Part shown: one piece after another, positions 30,154-42,087 of the stretch
Position numbering within the stretch: the stretch's first letter is position 1
How the letters are laid out: every line of letters begins with the position of its first letter
From: Brasenia schreberi
Taxonomy: Eukaryota > Streptophyta > Magnoliopsida > Nymphaeales > Cabombaceae
NCBI GenBank assembly: GCA_036023115.1
Contig: JAYKKT010000076.1
Coordinates: forward strand, 1,178,001-1,242,000
Length of the DNA: 64,000 nt
Direction of reading: 5' to 3'
Notes under the pieces: model-generated
Database searches by the model: none
The model's input: only the letters and a program-made list of their open reading frames with translations
Told to the model about the DNA's origin: nothing
Position numbers and translations under genes: made by a program

Positions 30154-31484
30154 GTAGGGTCTGTCCTAGGGTCTGTCCTAGGGTACAGGTCACGGCCAGG
30201 GGGTGGTCAGGTCGGCAGGAAGGTGGACAGGGCGACAGGGAGGCAGTCGGGTCGGCAGGGAGGCGTCTGGCGCCTGGCGCAGCAAACGGGCGCATGGCGC
30301 TGGGCGCGCTGGGGTGCAGGGCGCGCAGTAGCGCGGGACGGTTGCGGCACGGGGCGTGCAGGCAACAGAGGGGCGCGCGGCAGGAAGCAGGGCGCGCGGC
30401 AGCAGAAGGGGCGCGCGACAGGACGCAGGGCGCGCGGCAGGCGCTGGTTGCTCACGGCCGGCCGGGGTGAAGTTTTTTGGGGTTTGTTAGGGATGGTTTG
30501 AGGTGGTTGGGGTTAGGTTAGGTCTAGTTAGGGTTCAGTTAGGGTTAGGTTGGTTCAGTTAGGGTTAGATTCAGTTAGGGTTAGGTAGGTTCGAACCTAG
30601 GCTAGGTTGGGGTTAGGTTTACCTCTTGGAGCCGGTCCTTCTTGGCTTGAGCCCACGTCTCCACGGTTGCAGCCACTTGGTCCAGCCCACCTTGGTTGCA
30701 GCCCCTTGGTCTAGACCCACTTAGCCCACATGGCTTGAACCCGCCTCACCCAATGAGCCCACATGGCTAGGTCTATCACTCCCTCTCTCTCCTCCCAAAT
30801 ATTTGCATGAACCCTTTACATGGACCCCCTCACCTCTATTTATAGACATTTGAGGTGGGTCTTGGATTTGGGTTTGGGTTTGGGGTTTGGATCCATACCC
30901 AAATCCAAACACTATTTGGATCTGGATATTGGATCTCGGATATTTTGAGATCTGTATCCGATCCAAACCCAATATTTTTATGGATACGGATCTGGATATT
31001 TTGATCCAGATCTGATCCAATCCAAACACTATTTGGATCCAATCCAAATCCAAACACTATTTGGATCGACCCAAACACTATTTGGATTGGCCCAAATCCA
31101 AACACTATTCATTACATGGATTTGGATTTGGATCAAAATTTCTTCGGACAGTCCTTCTTGGCTTCTTGAGGCGAACGATCTGTGCGGGCACTGGCTTCAT
31201 CAGCGCTCCGTCTGGTGCTGGGTTTTTCCCCAACTTTGTCGTTCGGACTCCGTTTCGCCGTTCTGGACTCCGTTGAGCTTTTCATCAAATGGGCTCTGCT
31301 TTCTTTTGTTTTTTTATCAGGGAGTGGCTTCTGAAGCTCTGGGCTTGAATCCTCTTCGGGCCTAGGGTCTTCTTTTGCCATCTGTACCTGTTTTCACATT
31401 TCAAAACAGGTCGTCGTTTTGGCTCAAACGAGCTTTTTGGTGTTTTGAGAGTTTTTGAAAAATAGAAGATTTGGGGTGTTTACA
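30154..31484 (-). repeat. Element B 5' LTR, second part
   Basis: It resumes with GTAGGGTCTGTCC and ends GGTGTTTACA at 31484 before TSD GCCAC. Compared with the left LTR it lacks a 21-bp piece at about 31130 that contains the palindrome GGATCTGGA...TCCAGATCC present at 20969-20995. It keeps the CpG-rich tract, TATAAATA box and CCAAACACTATTTGG array. Confidence 0.92.
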
Positions 31485-31489
31485 GCCAC

Positions 31490-32530
31490 GATAGTGGATG
31501 ATTTTCAAAACGAGATCTCCCACTTCAAAGTGGCGAGGTTTCATATGTTTGTCGTAGTGTCGGGCGATCCTTTGCCGGTATGCATGAGCATGATCCATAG
31601 CAAGGAGTCACCTCTCATCTAACAAATCTAGTTCGGCCATCCTAGCATGCTAAAGCGTCTCTAGGGGGAGGTTGAGTGTAATGTATGTATGAAATGAATG
31701 GAGTTTTGTATGAATGGGAAGAATGGCGTTTGTGCCATAGACCAACTCAAATGGCGTGGCATTCGTGGGAGTCCGGATGGAAGTCCTATAAGCCCATATG
31801 GCTTCATCCAGCTTCTCATGCCATGTACTACCCTTTTCTAAAGTCTTCTCAATTATGCTAATGAGAGTCTTATTCGTGGCTTCGGCTTGGCCGTTGCCTT
31901 GAGGGTAGTAGGGCGAGGAGAAGTGGTGAGTTATGCCATAGGTGTTGCACAACTTGACCATCACTTATTTTTGAATGGGGTACCATTATCGGACACAAGG
32001 TCTCTTGGAACTCCAAATCGGGCCAAGATATTCCTCCTAATGAAGGCCACCACATGTTGCCCCTAGACATTGGTCAGGGACATGGCTTCGACCCACTTGG
32101 AGAAGTACTCAGTGGCTGCTAAAATGAACCTGTGTCCATTCGATGCCTTTGGGAAAATTGGCCCTACTATGTCAAACGCCCACATGGTAAATGGCCAGGG
32201 GCTAACCACGGAATGCAGTGAAGATGATGGGATATGAATGGCGTGTCCATGCACTTGACATGGATGACACTTCCTAACATGATCGTGGCAGTCTTTTCTC
32301 AAGGTGGACCAAAAATAACCCGCTCTAAGTATTTTCATCACCATCATGTTGGCATTGACATTACCTCCACATTCTCCATTGTGGAATTCATGCATAACAG
32401 TCCTAGCCTCCTCTAGGTCGACACATCTTAGTAAGATGTCGGTAAAACTCTTTTTATACAAAACCCTACCCAAAATCGCATATAGGGTAGAAATTTTCCA
32501 GATGAATGCCTTATCTTTGGATGTGGCATG
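31490..32530 (-). pseudogene. pol: Element C pol, integrase part (continues from 3797)
   Basis: In the sense direction it encodes the integrase HHCC finger (KCHPC), the first core Asp region (WAFDIVGP), ATEYFSKWVEA, the YYPQGNGQAEA segment with the core Glu, FELVYGTNAILPIHT and VGDLVLKI. At least three stops break it: near 32063 after SLTNV, near 31966 upstream of MVKLCN, and near 31650 after LPLETL. It is more diverged from A and I than they are from each other. It is cut at 32530 by LTR piece D, and the RT part of C is not in the window. Confidence 0.88.
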
Positions 32531-34356
32531 TGTAGACGCAGAAAATCTCCGCCTCAAGGTTTCTTAGGCTTGGAGCAAACCTTTTCATGTGTCTAAGTCC
32601 TATTTAAATAAACAGGGCGTGCCAGCTAGCTTACCTAAGCTAGCGAAGATATATTCTAGAACCTGACTTCTAACGTGGCGACTGTGAGCAAGCAAGCTCT
32701 TGTCGTTGCAGACCTTCTTGCACCGATGCGCAAGGGTCAGTCTGTATGCTTTTAAAAATCGAGTTTTTAGATATAAGGACCTACGAAAGCGGTTCGAGGT
32801 GTTTGATTCGGGTCTTGTTTGTACGATTTTCATATTTTAGATCACGTGGATTTGCACGTGCCTAAGTCTTTCTTTTTATCCCTTTATGGGCCACCTAGGT
32901 GTGTGTTATGAACACTCCACTAAATGTGGTGACTTTGAGCGAGAGTATGGGGTTTGCTTTGATGCAATATGCGTCCTAACTCGTGGTATGGCGTATATGC
33001 AATGCAAACTCACGCTGCTCCAAAAGGAAAAACCCGAATTTAAAGACAATACCGAAGGGAAATGACTTGAAATGTAAATGCCGAAGGGAAATGACTTGTA
33101 ATGTAAATGCCGAAGGGAAATTGCCGAAGGGAAATACGTATATAATGTATATATGGGCCCTTACTCGGCTCTTGCAAATAAAAGCGAAGGCTCAATGTGG
33201 GTGCGTGCTTGAATTGAAATACTACACACACGACATGAAATGAAACCCAAATATAACTTGCAATATGGCCTTAACTAAGGTCTTGGGAATAAGAGTGAAA
33301 GCTCAATGTGTGTGAGTGCTTGAATTGAAGTACTACGCACACAACATGAAATTAAACCCAAATATAAATTGCAGTATGGCCTTAACTAAGGTCTTGGGAA
33401 TAAGAGCGAAAGCTCAATGTGTGTGAGTGCTTGAATTAAAGTACTACGCACACAACATGAAATTAAACCCAAATATAAATTGCAGTATGGCCTTAACTAA
33501 GGTCTTGGGAATAAGAGCGAAAGCTCAATGTGTGTGAGTGCTTGAATTGAAGTACTATGCACACAACATGAAATAAACCCAAGGATAGTATAACACGGCC
33601 CTTACTTGGGTCTTACAAATAAGAGCGAAGGCTCAATGTGTGTGCGTGCTTGAATTGAAAGACAACACACCCAACTTAAGCAAAACCCTACGTAATTTAA
33701 AGTATATACATAAATTTATATATAAAGGGCTGATTAGGCTCGTGTGTGTTCAAAATCGTGCACGACTAAGAGAGTGCACGTGTGTGTGGGTGTGCCAAGC
33801 CACGTTATTACAAGCGGGGGGAGACTATGCTCCGTTATTACAACCCCGTATCAAATTTAATTTAAGCAAGTCTACAACTAAGGACCGAGTTAGGCACTTA
33901 CTTATAGCTGGTCCGGAGGTGACTTGCTTGAGCGTAGGCTTGGCTTCACCTTGGGCTGCAAGAGGGAGCTCCTCGGAGTTGAACGACAAGGGGAAGTGCT
34001 GGCCGGGTGCCTTGGGTGCGCGGGAAGGGCGCCTTGAAGGTGGCCGGCTGCTAGAAAGGGGCTACCTTGGTGCTTTGGGTTAAGGTGACTAAGGACGGTC
34101 ACTAAGGGAGGGTGTAGTGTTAGGAAAGGTGGCGCTAAGTGGGAGCCTAAGGGAGTGTATGGCTGGCCGAGTGGGTTTGGTACAGTCGGTTGGAGTGGCC
34201 GATTAAGGGGAGCTTGGTGGTGGCCGGCTGCTAGGGTGGCTAGGGATATTATAGATGAGAAGGGAACTAGCTAGGGTGTGGTGTAAGGTAGAGTTAAGGG
34301 CTGGTGAAAAGGGGCATGGGCAGGTCCTAGGGAACCGTGGTCGGGTGTTACTAGGG
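32531..34356 (-). repeat. LTR fragment D, inserted in C pol
   Basis: It starts TGTAGACGCAGAAAATC at 32531 after GCATG in C's pol, so this is a real LTR end. It carries the 36-nt block (32709-32744), twin CACGTG (near 32849), the tandem array (about 33170-33680), the CGTTATTACA pair and a donor-like ACTTAC (33896-33901). It ends at 34356 where F1 starts in the opposite direction, about 1.83 kb into the LTR. The remaining 1.4 kb and any interior are not found, so its TSD cannot be checked. It is a distinct subfamily, diverged from A. Confidence 0.85.
32709..32744 (-). other. 36-nt conserved stem-loop block, LTR D
   Basis: All 36 bases equal the A consensus although D differs from A on both sides (TCGTTGCAGA before, TATGCTTTTA after). 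Confidence 0.6.
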
Positions 34357-35373
34357 TGTAAACACCCCGAAATCCCATGAATTCCTCAAAACAAACTGGT
34401 TTTGTAAAAGCAACCCCAAAGGGCTATTTTGAGTCTGGAAACCCAGGAGCCTTCTAGACAACCCTATACATATGTTTTGAACTTTATATTTCAAAAATAT
34501 ATAATATGGCTTTTAAAAACCTTTTAAACACATTTTTGAAACCCCAAAGCAGCTTGGCCTGATCCAGACAGGACCAGGAGAGCCAAAGAGAGCCTGGAAC
34601 CGGAGCACAAGTCAAGCCCGGCACAACAACTCTCATATCAAATCCACCCCCAGGATCTCGAACGTCCAAGACCCTGTTATCATCAAAACATCCTTTAAAG
34701 TCATCTCCGGAAGGCGAAAACAGAGGCGGACGATCATGTTGGCGAAGACCCAACGCAGACGGAGTACTGATGCTGTCAGACCCCACACAAACCGTTCGTT
34801 TCGAACACAGCTCGAAGGAGTTAGAATTTAGTTTGGATTGGATCTGGACCTTATATATCCAGATCCCAATCCAAACCCATGTGTGGACTTAGATTTGGAT
34901 TTGGATCTAGAGATCCAATCCAATATCCATATCCATGGCCCACATCACCTTCTCATAAATGGAGGTGGGGCCCACTTGAATTTCACGTGGGATTATGGGC
35001 ATGAGAGAGAGTGGGGGAGGATAAGATCAAGTGTGTGTTATAATTAAGCTTGATTTGTGTGTCAAGTTTGGGGTTAATCATGTGGGTTAGCCTAATTAAG
35101 TAGGTTTAAGCTTGTAATTAGCCAAAACCTAACCTAGGGCTGCACCAACATGATGTGATTAGGGTCTATGGGTCATGCAAAGGGAGCTCCTTCATCTAAT
35201 ACTAACCAAAAACACCTAATCCAAGCCTTTTACCCTAATCCGGTCCTAATCCTAGCCTAATCACCTAACCCACTTCCCTAATCCCAGCCTAATCCCAATC
35301 TAATCACCTAACCCACTTCCCTAATCCTTCCCTAAACCTAGGTTAATTTCCCTAAACCTAACCTAATCCTAGC
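34357..35373 (+). repeat. LTR fragment F1 (first 1.0 kb of an LTR)
   Basis: It begins TGTAAACACCCCG at 34357, after TAGGG in D, and so is inserted in D antisense. It contains the GGATCTGGACC palindrome, the CATATCCATGGCCCACATC segment and CCTAA-like repeats. It is cut at 35373 (after CTAGC) by a second LTR start. Its continuation is not in the window. Confidence 0.82.
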
Positions 35374-38150
35374 TGTAAACACCCCGAAATCCCACGAATT
35401 TCTAAAATCCATCTGGTTTTGTAAAAGCAGCCCCAAAGGGCTATTTTGAGTCTGGAAACCTAGGAGCCTTCCAGGCAACCCTGTACATATGTTTTGAACT
35501 CTGTATTTCGAAAACATACAATATGGCTTTTAAAACCTTTTTTAAACATGTTTTGAAAACCCGAAGCAGCTTGGCCTAATCCAGACAGGACCAAGAGAGC
35601 TAAGGAGAGCCCGGAACCGGAGCACATGTCGAGCCCGGCACAGCAACTCTCATTCAAATCCACACCCTCAGGATCTTGAACATCCAAGACCCTGTTATCA
35701 TCGAAACATTGTTTGAAGTCATCTCCGGAAGGCGAAAACAAAGGCGGACGATCATGTTGGCGAAGACCCAACGCAGACGGAGCACTGATGCTGTCAGGCC
35801 CCGCACAAACCATTCGTTTCGAACACAGCTCGAAGGAGTCAGAGTTCAGTTTGGATCGGATCTGGACCATATATATCCAGATCCCAATCCAAACCCATGT
35901 ATGGACTTGGATTTGGATTTGGATCCAGAGATCCAATCCAATATCCATATCCATGGCCCACATCACCTTCTCATAAATGGAGGTGGGGCCCACTTGAATT
36001 TCACGTGGGATTATGGGCATGAGAGAGAGTAGGGGTGGATAAGATCAAGTATGTGTTGTAATTAAGCTTGACTTGTGTGTCAAGTTTGGGGTTAATCATG
36101 TGGGTTAGCCTAATTAAAGTGGGTTTAAGCTTGTAATTAGCCAAAACCTAACCTAGGGTTGTGCCAACATGATGTGATTAAGGTTTATGGGTCTTGCAAA
36201 GGGAGCTCCTTAATCCAATCCTAACCAAAAACACCTAATCCTAGCCTTTTACCCTAATCCTGTCCTAATCCTAGCCTAATCACCTAACCCACTTCCCTAA
36301 TCCCGGCCTAATCCCAACCTAATCACCTAACCCACTTCCCTAATCATTCCCTAAACCTAGGTTAATTTCCCTAAACCTAGCCTAATCCTAGCCTTATCAC
36401 CTAACCTAGCTCACTAAACCTCACCCTAGAACCAACCCACCTAACTAAACCCTAAACCTCTAAACCACCCCTAGCCCACAACCTACCCAAACCACTTGTA
36501 TTTAAAATATCTGGCCCTACCCTTTCCAGCCCACCTTATCATCATACCACCCTACCTAAACCACCTAACCACTACCCCAAACCCAGCCCTAACCGACCTA
36601 GCCCAGCCCTATATAAACCCCCCCCCCTTTGCGGGCGGGTTTCATCACCTAGCAGCCCCACCTTCCCAGCCGGGTCCTCCACTTCCCCAGCTCAGCCGAA
36701 TCCTCACCTGCTCCACATCCCGCCACCACCTGCTCCACATCCCGCCACCACCTACTCCACATCCCACCACCACCTGCACCATTACCTTCTAGCCGAGCGC
36801 CACCACCACCACCATCATCCGGCTGACTCCTTACTACCCGCCACCCTCTCTTCACTCGGTAAGTACCCTACATCCTATCTTACTACTTCTTCACTCCCTC
36901 TCCACTCTCAGCCGCCTAATCCACTCCCATATCACCCTAACACCAGCCCTTCCACTTGCTGCCACCAGCCCCACTCAGCCAAACTCGTAGCCACCCTAAC
37001 TACCCACCACCACCTAGAGACCTTAGCTTCATTCGACCACCCTATTCGACTCCCTAAAACCTGCCCATATCACCCCAATACACCTACTACACCCACTACC
37101 ACCTGGCCCCATCTCCTAGCTAGTTCCCCTACCTTACATCACTCCTAGCCATCCTAACTACCTGCCACCACCAAGTCCTCCTAGTCGGCCACTCCAACCG
37201 ACTGACACTTCACTCGGCCACCATAGCAACCCGCCAACCTTAGGTGATCCGTTAGACCTCCCCTTAGGTTCAACCTTTACACAACCTACCTTAAAACTAA
37301 ACCCTATCCTTAGTGATCCTACTTAGGTCCTTTAACCCAACACACCAAAAAGAGCCCCTCCTTAGTAGCCGGCCACCTTCAAGGCGCCTCTTCCGTGCGC
37401 CAAAGACATCCGGCCAGCACCTCCCCATTGTCGTTCAACCTCGCGGAGCTCCCTTTTGCAACCCAAGGCTAAGGCCAAGCCCACGCTCAAGCAAGGCTTC
37501 TTCGGACCAGCTATTAGTAAGTGCCTAACTCGGTCTTTAGTTGTATACTTGCTTGAGATTCAATTCAATACGGGGTTGTAATAACGGAGCATAGTCTCCC
37601 CCTGCTTGTAATAACGTGGCTTGGCACACCCACACACGTGCACTCTCTTAGTTGTGCACGATTTTGAACACACACGGGCCTAATCAGCCCCTAATACATA
37701 AGTATATACATATACTTTAATTTTGTAGGGTTTTGCTTAAATTGGGTGTGTTGTCTTTCAATTCAAGCACTCACACACATTGAGCCTTCGCTCTTATTTG
37801 AAAGACCCAAGTAAGGGCCGTGTTATACTATTTGGGTTTAATTTCATGTTGTGTGCGTAGTACTTCAATTCAAGCACTCACACACATTGAGCTTTCGCTC
37901 TTATTCCCAAGACCTTAATCAAGGCCATACTGCAAGTTATATTTGGGTTTCATTTCATGTCGTGTGTAAGTCTTTCAATTCAAGCATGCACCCACATTGA
38001 GCCTTCGCTCTTATTTGCAAGACCCGAGTAAGGGCTCATATACATACCCTATATACATATCTCCCTTCGGCATTTACATTTCAAGTCATTTTCCTTCGAT
38101 TATTTCCCTTCGGTCATTTCCCTTCGGTTATTTCCCTTCGGCATTGTCTT
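35374..38150 (+). repeat. LTR fragment F2 (2.8 kb, 3' end lost)
   Basis: It begins TGTAAACACCCCG inside F1 and matches its first kilobase, then continues through TATATAAA (36610-36617), a C-rich leader, donor-like GGTAAGT (36858-36864) and GTAAGT (37517-37522), and the tandem array (about 37755-38030). It stops at 38150 in GGCATTGTCTT. The last roughly 0.4 kb, including the 36-nt block and LTR end, is missing, and pol sequence follows directly. It could have been the 5' LTR of E, but its divergence from the 3' LTR at 42076 makes a true pair uncertain. Confidence 0.82.
36610..36617 (+). promoter_or_regulatory. TATA box of LTR F2
   Basis: CCCTATATAAACCCC is a strong TATA match at about 1.24 kb into the LTR, followed by the C-rich leader and, about 240 bp further, ACTCG-GTAAGT. 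Confidence 0.6.
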
Positions 38151-40903
38151 ACCGCCTTCACACCCCATGGGGCACGTACTGCTATACAGTCATGTCCTTT
38201 GGTTTGAAAAATGCCGGCACAACATACCAACGAGCCATGACCACGATCTTCCATGATCAGATTCATGAACTCGTAGAAGTGTATGTAGATGATCTCTTGG
38301 CAAAATCCAAAACCCGATGCACCCATATCGAATGTTTACAAAAGATTTTCGAAAGACTTAGGCTTTACAAAGTAAAGCTAAACCCTCAAAAATGTGTATT
38401 CGGGGTAGAATCAGGGAAGCTTCTAGGCTTTATGGTGAGCCAAAGGGGTATAGAAGTTGACCCCTCTAAGTGTCGAGCCATCATAGACATGGCTCCACCC
38501 TCCAATCTCACCCAAATTCGTAGCCTCCAGGGTCGATTACAATCCGTTCACCGATTCATATCGAATCTGGCAACTAGATGCGAACCCTTCAACAAATTAT
38601 TGAGGAAGGGCACGAAATTCTTATGGGATGACGAATGCCAGAAGTCCTTCGAGAGACTGAAGGCATACTTGGTTAATCCCCCCGTTTTGAACCCTCCAAA
38701 GCAAGGAAAACCACTTTTACTTTACATTTCCGTGCATGCGAACGCTTTAGGAGCCCTGTTGGCTCAATACGAGGATGACACCCATAAGGAGTATGCCATC
38801 TACTACATTTCAAAAACTCTCTTGGCTTATGAACAAAATTATCAAGCCATGGAGAAGACGTGCTTGGCCCTAGTCTGGGCCTGCCAGAAATTCAGACACT
38901 ATTTCCTGGATCACGAGATCTGGATAGTGTCCAAGCTTGATCCAATCAAGCACGGGTAGATTGGGAAGATGGCAACTCCTTCTAATGGAGTATGATCTGA
39001 AATACCATCACCAGATCTCCATTAAGGGGCAAGCCCTAGCAGATTACGTGGCTGAGTTCCCCTTGGAGGACGCATATCCCACACTTGTTGAAATGCCTGA
39101 TGAAGGCATATTACAAAACCATTTTCAAAACCATATTTTAGCAAACAATTTCAAAAACCAAGTGTGGAAGATGCACTCCGATGGGACACGAAACCAACGA
39201 GGGGCTGGCGCTGGGGTCATCCTAATCTCCCCTGAAAAGGGCGAGATTCCTATAGCAGTCCGCTTAGATTTCGAATGTTCCAACAACGTAGTTGAGTATG
39301 AAGCACTCATACAAGGCTTAAGGATTTCGAAAACTCTAGGGGCATCATGTATCGAGGTCTTTGGAAATTCGCTCCTTGTCATAAACCAGGTTTTAAAAAT
39401 TTGGCAAGTACGTAATGAGAAACTACTTCCATATCACGAGTTGGCCACTCGATTGGTCCAGTCCTTCCAATCGTGTAAACTCACACACGTAGGAAGAGAG
39501 GACAATGGCATCGCCGATGCCCTCTCCTCCTTGGGTTCAGCCCTGAAGGTCGATCCCATTTCAGGGACCAGATCTTTGGAAATATGGCATGCGCCCCACC
39601 CATCCACACACGACTTGGACATTTGCCAAAATAACCCAGAGTCTATTGAAAAACCCTGGTTTTATGACATCAAACAGTTTTTAGAAAATGGGGGATTCAC
39701 CGAGGATGCCACATCCAAAGATAAGGCATTCATTCATAAGATTTCGACCCGATACACCATTCTGGGTGGGGTTTTATACAAAAAAAGTTTTACCGGTATT
39801 CTGCTTAGGTATATCAGCCTAGAGGAGGCTAGGATAGTGATGCATGAATTCCATGATGGAGAATGTGGAGGCCATGTTAATGCCAACATGATCGCAATGA
39901 AAATACATAGAGGGGGCTATTTTTGGTCCACCCTGAAGAAGGATTGCCACGATCATGTTAGGAAGTGTCATCCATGTCAAGTGCATGGGCACGCCATTCA
40001 TATCCCATCATTTGCATTGCATTCCGTGGTCAACCCTTGGCCATTTACCATGTGGGCGTTTGACATCGTAGGCCCAATATTTCCAAAGGCCTCGAATGGG
40101 CATCGATTTATTTTAGCAGCCACGGAGTATTTCTCTAAGTGGGTGGAAGCCATTTCCCTAACCAACGTGATGGGGCAACATGTGGTGGCTTTCATCCGGA
40201 GGAATATCTTGGCTCGATTTGGGGTTCCACGAGACCTTGTGTCTGATAATGGTACCCCATTCAAGAACGAGCGGATGGTTAAGCTGTGCAACACGTATGG
40301 CATAACTCACCATTTCTCTTCGCCCTACTACCCTCAAGGCAACGGCCAAGCCGAAGCCACAAACAAGACTCTCATTAGTATAATTGAGAAAACCTTAGAG
40401 AAGGGTAGGATGTGGCACGAGAAGCTGGATGAAGCCTTATGGGCTTATAGGACTTCCATCCGGACTCCCACGAATGCCACACCATTTGAATTGGTCTATG
40501 GCACAAACGTCATTCTTCCCATTCATACCCAACTGCATTCATTCCATACATCCATTGCACTCGACCTCCCCTAGAGACGCTTCAGCATGCTAGGATGGCT
40601 GAACTAGATTTGCTAGATGAGAGGCGACTCCTTGCCATGGATCATGCTCGTGCATACCGACAAAGGATAGCCCGACATTATAGCAAACACATGAGACCTC
40701 GCCAGTTTGAAGTGGGAGATCTGGTCTTAAAAATCATCCATTATCGTGGCCCACATCCACTCGGAAAGTGGCGCCCCAAGTGGGATGGACCCTATGTTAT
40801 ATGAGCAACCACTACGAACAATTCGTATTGGTTAGTCGATGTAGAAGGTAGGAATTTAGCAGATCCTATCAATATTCAATACTTAAAGAAGTATCATGTG
40901 TAG
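38151..40903 (+). pseudogene. pol: Element E pol remnant (RT middle to integrase end)
   Basis: It starts in the middle of RT just before TPWGTYCYTVMSFGLK and ends at TAG 40901-40903. YVDDLLAKS, both RNase H regions, and integrase CHPC, DNGTPF and GQAEA are present and very close to A and I. Lesions are: loss of 23 bp between CAC repeats at about 38953 (frame ends IKHG), a 1-bp loss in a C run near 40573, and CGA to TGA near 40802. The third acidic residue of the second RNase H is changed (FGNSLL for FGDSLL). PBS, gag and the start of pol are absent. Confidence 0.92.
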
Positions 40904-42075
40904 GATTTGGATTAAATTCCTGTTTTCAAAAATTTTAGGGATAGCTGCCCTGAGACATGAGAATAAGGTGCAAAGGCAAAATCGTGTGACCCTGAGTAAG
41001 AGAATTCGCACTTGTGAAAGAGTGGAGTCTTCAAAATTGTGGTTACATTTCAAAATCCTTCTTCTTACAAAGAAAGGCCTAGTTTAATATAGCAAGATAC
41101 TTGCAAGTAGTACGTGCTATTTCTAAATAGGCTGATCTGGAATGGTTCGAGTGTAGGCTTGGGATAAGTCCTCCCCTCTTCTCTTCTACTTCCAAAAAGG
41201 AAAACAAAGGCCCAAACAAAAGGGAATTTCCCATTCAAAGTATCTTTCCAAAAGAAAGAAACCAGAATTCAAAAGAAAATCGATTCTCTTGTGGAAAAGA
41301 GGGATTAAAGAAAAAATACTCCCAAAGGGAGACCCTCTATGAAAAAAAGGAAAAAGAGGCCAAAAAGCTCAAAAAGAGCAGCTTTCCGCCTTCTATGCCT
41401 TAAACCACGGGACGCTTCAGAAGGGACCGTGGTATCTCTTTCCCATCCCTGGCTTACCCCAAGCTAAAGCATGATTCATTTCGAGGAACCCTAAAGTAAA
41501 AATAGGATTTACTTACTTGAATTTCATCTTGTTTGAGAATTCGACGTTTCGAGTAAGGCGTAGGAATTTGAAATATAGCTTGTTTTCTTATAAAACCTCC
41601 GCTAGATAAGTGAGTGTTAGGACTCAAACAAGGGCAAACACGAAGAGCTCGAGATCCTTAGGATCGAGGCTCAAGACAGTTGTCCTTTTTGTAAATAGTT
41701 TTGTAAATAAGTTTTGAAAGTCGAACATCGAACAGCATAGGGTTTTTGCTCACTTGGAACAGTAGGCCTTGTAAGTCTCTAGAGTTCGACCACATCTGGT
41801 CTCTGGGAGGTCGCCACTCTCGGCACCACACCCATGTCATGTCATCTGCATTCCACACATGACACTTGCATAAACATGATCCCATTTAGGACCAGATTCC
41901 ATAGTGCATCCCTTTGGCGTGATATCTCCTCCTACCAGGGTTTGTAAATTGAGATTTTGCTAAAATTGGGACGATCCCATATTCTTCGTGGATAGATCTA
42001 GGGAGACATTGAAAAGGGTGTTTGTCATCTTTGCCCTTATCCAAATCGATTTGGACAAGGCCAAAGAGGGGCATC
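40904..42075 (+). other. 3' noncoding region of element E
   Basis: No gene is seen. It is colinear with the tails of A, H and I. It has the conserved hairpin at 41404-41433 and ends in the polypurine tract AAAGAGGGGCATC (42063-42075) directly before an LTR start. Confidence 0.75.
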
Positions 42076-42087
42076 TGTAAACACCCC
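42016..42087 (+). other. Hairpin spanning polypurine tract and 3' LTR edge, element E
   Basis: In sense orientation, GGGTGTTT (42016-42023) can pair with AAACACCC (42080-42087). The inner repeat is 42029-42066 (CTTTGCCCTTATCCAAAT against ATTTGGACAAGGCCAAAG). The tract AAAGAGGGGCATC and the LTR start at 42076 sit in the asymmetric loop between the stems. Confidence 0.65.

Larger units (their letters stand above)
3798..31484 (-). mobile_element. Element B: non-autonomous Tat-like LTR retrotransposon, inserted in C
   Basis: LTRs run 3798-4295 plus 18905-21351 (left, interrupted by A) and 25381-26972 plus 30154-31484 (right, interrupted by S1). The flanks carry the perfect 5-bp duplication GCCAC at 3793-3797 and 31485-31489. 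The interior is only 21352-25380, about 4.0 kb. It has a polypurine tract, a primer-binding site and two gag-derived ORFs, but no usable pol. By my hand count the two LTRs differ at about 25 positions in about 2.9 kb plus a 21-bp indel. B is therefore fairly young although its pol is long dead, which implies it was copied by enzymes from another element. Confidence 0.9.
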
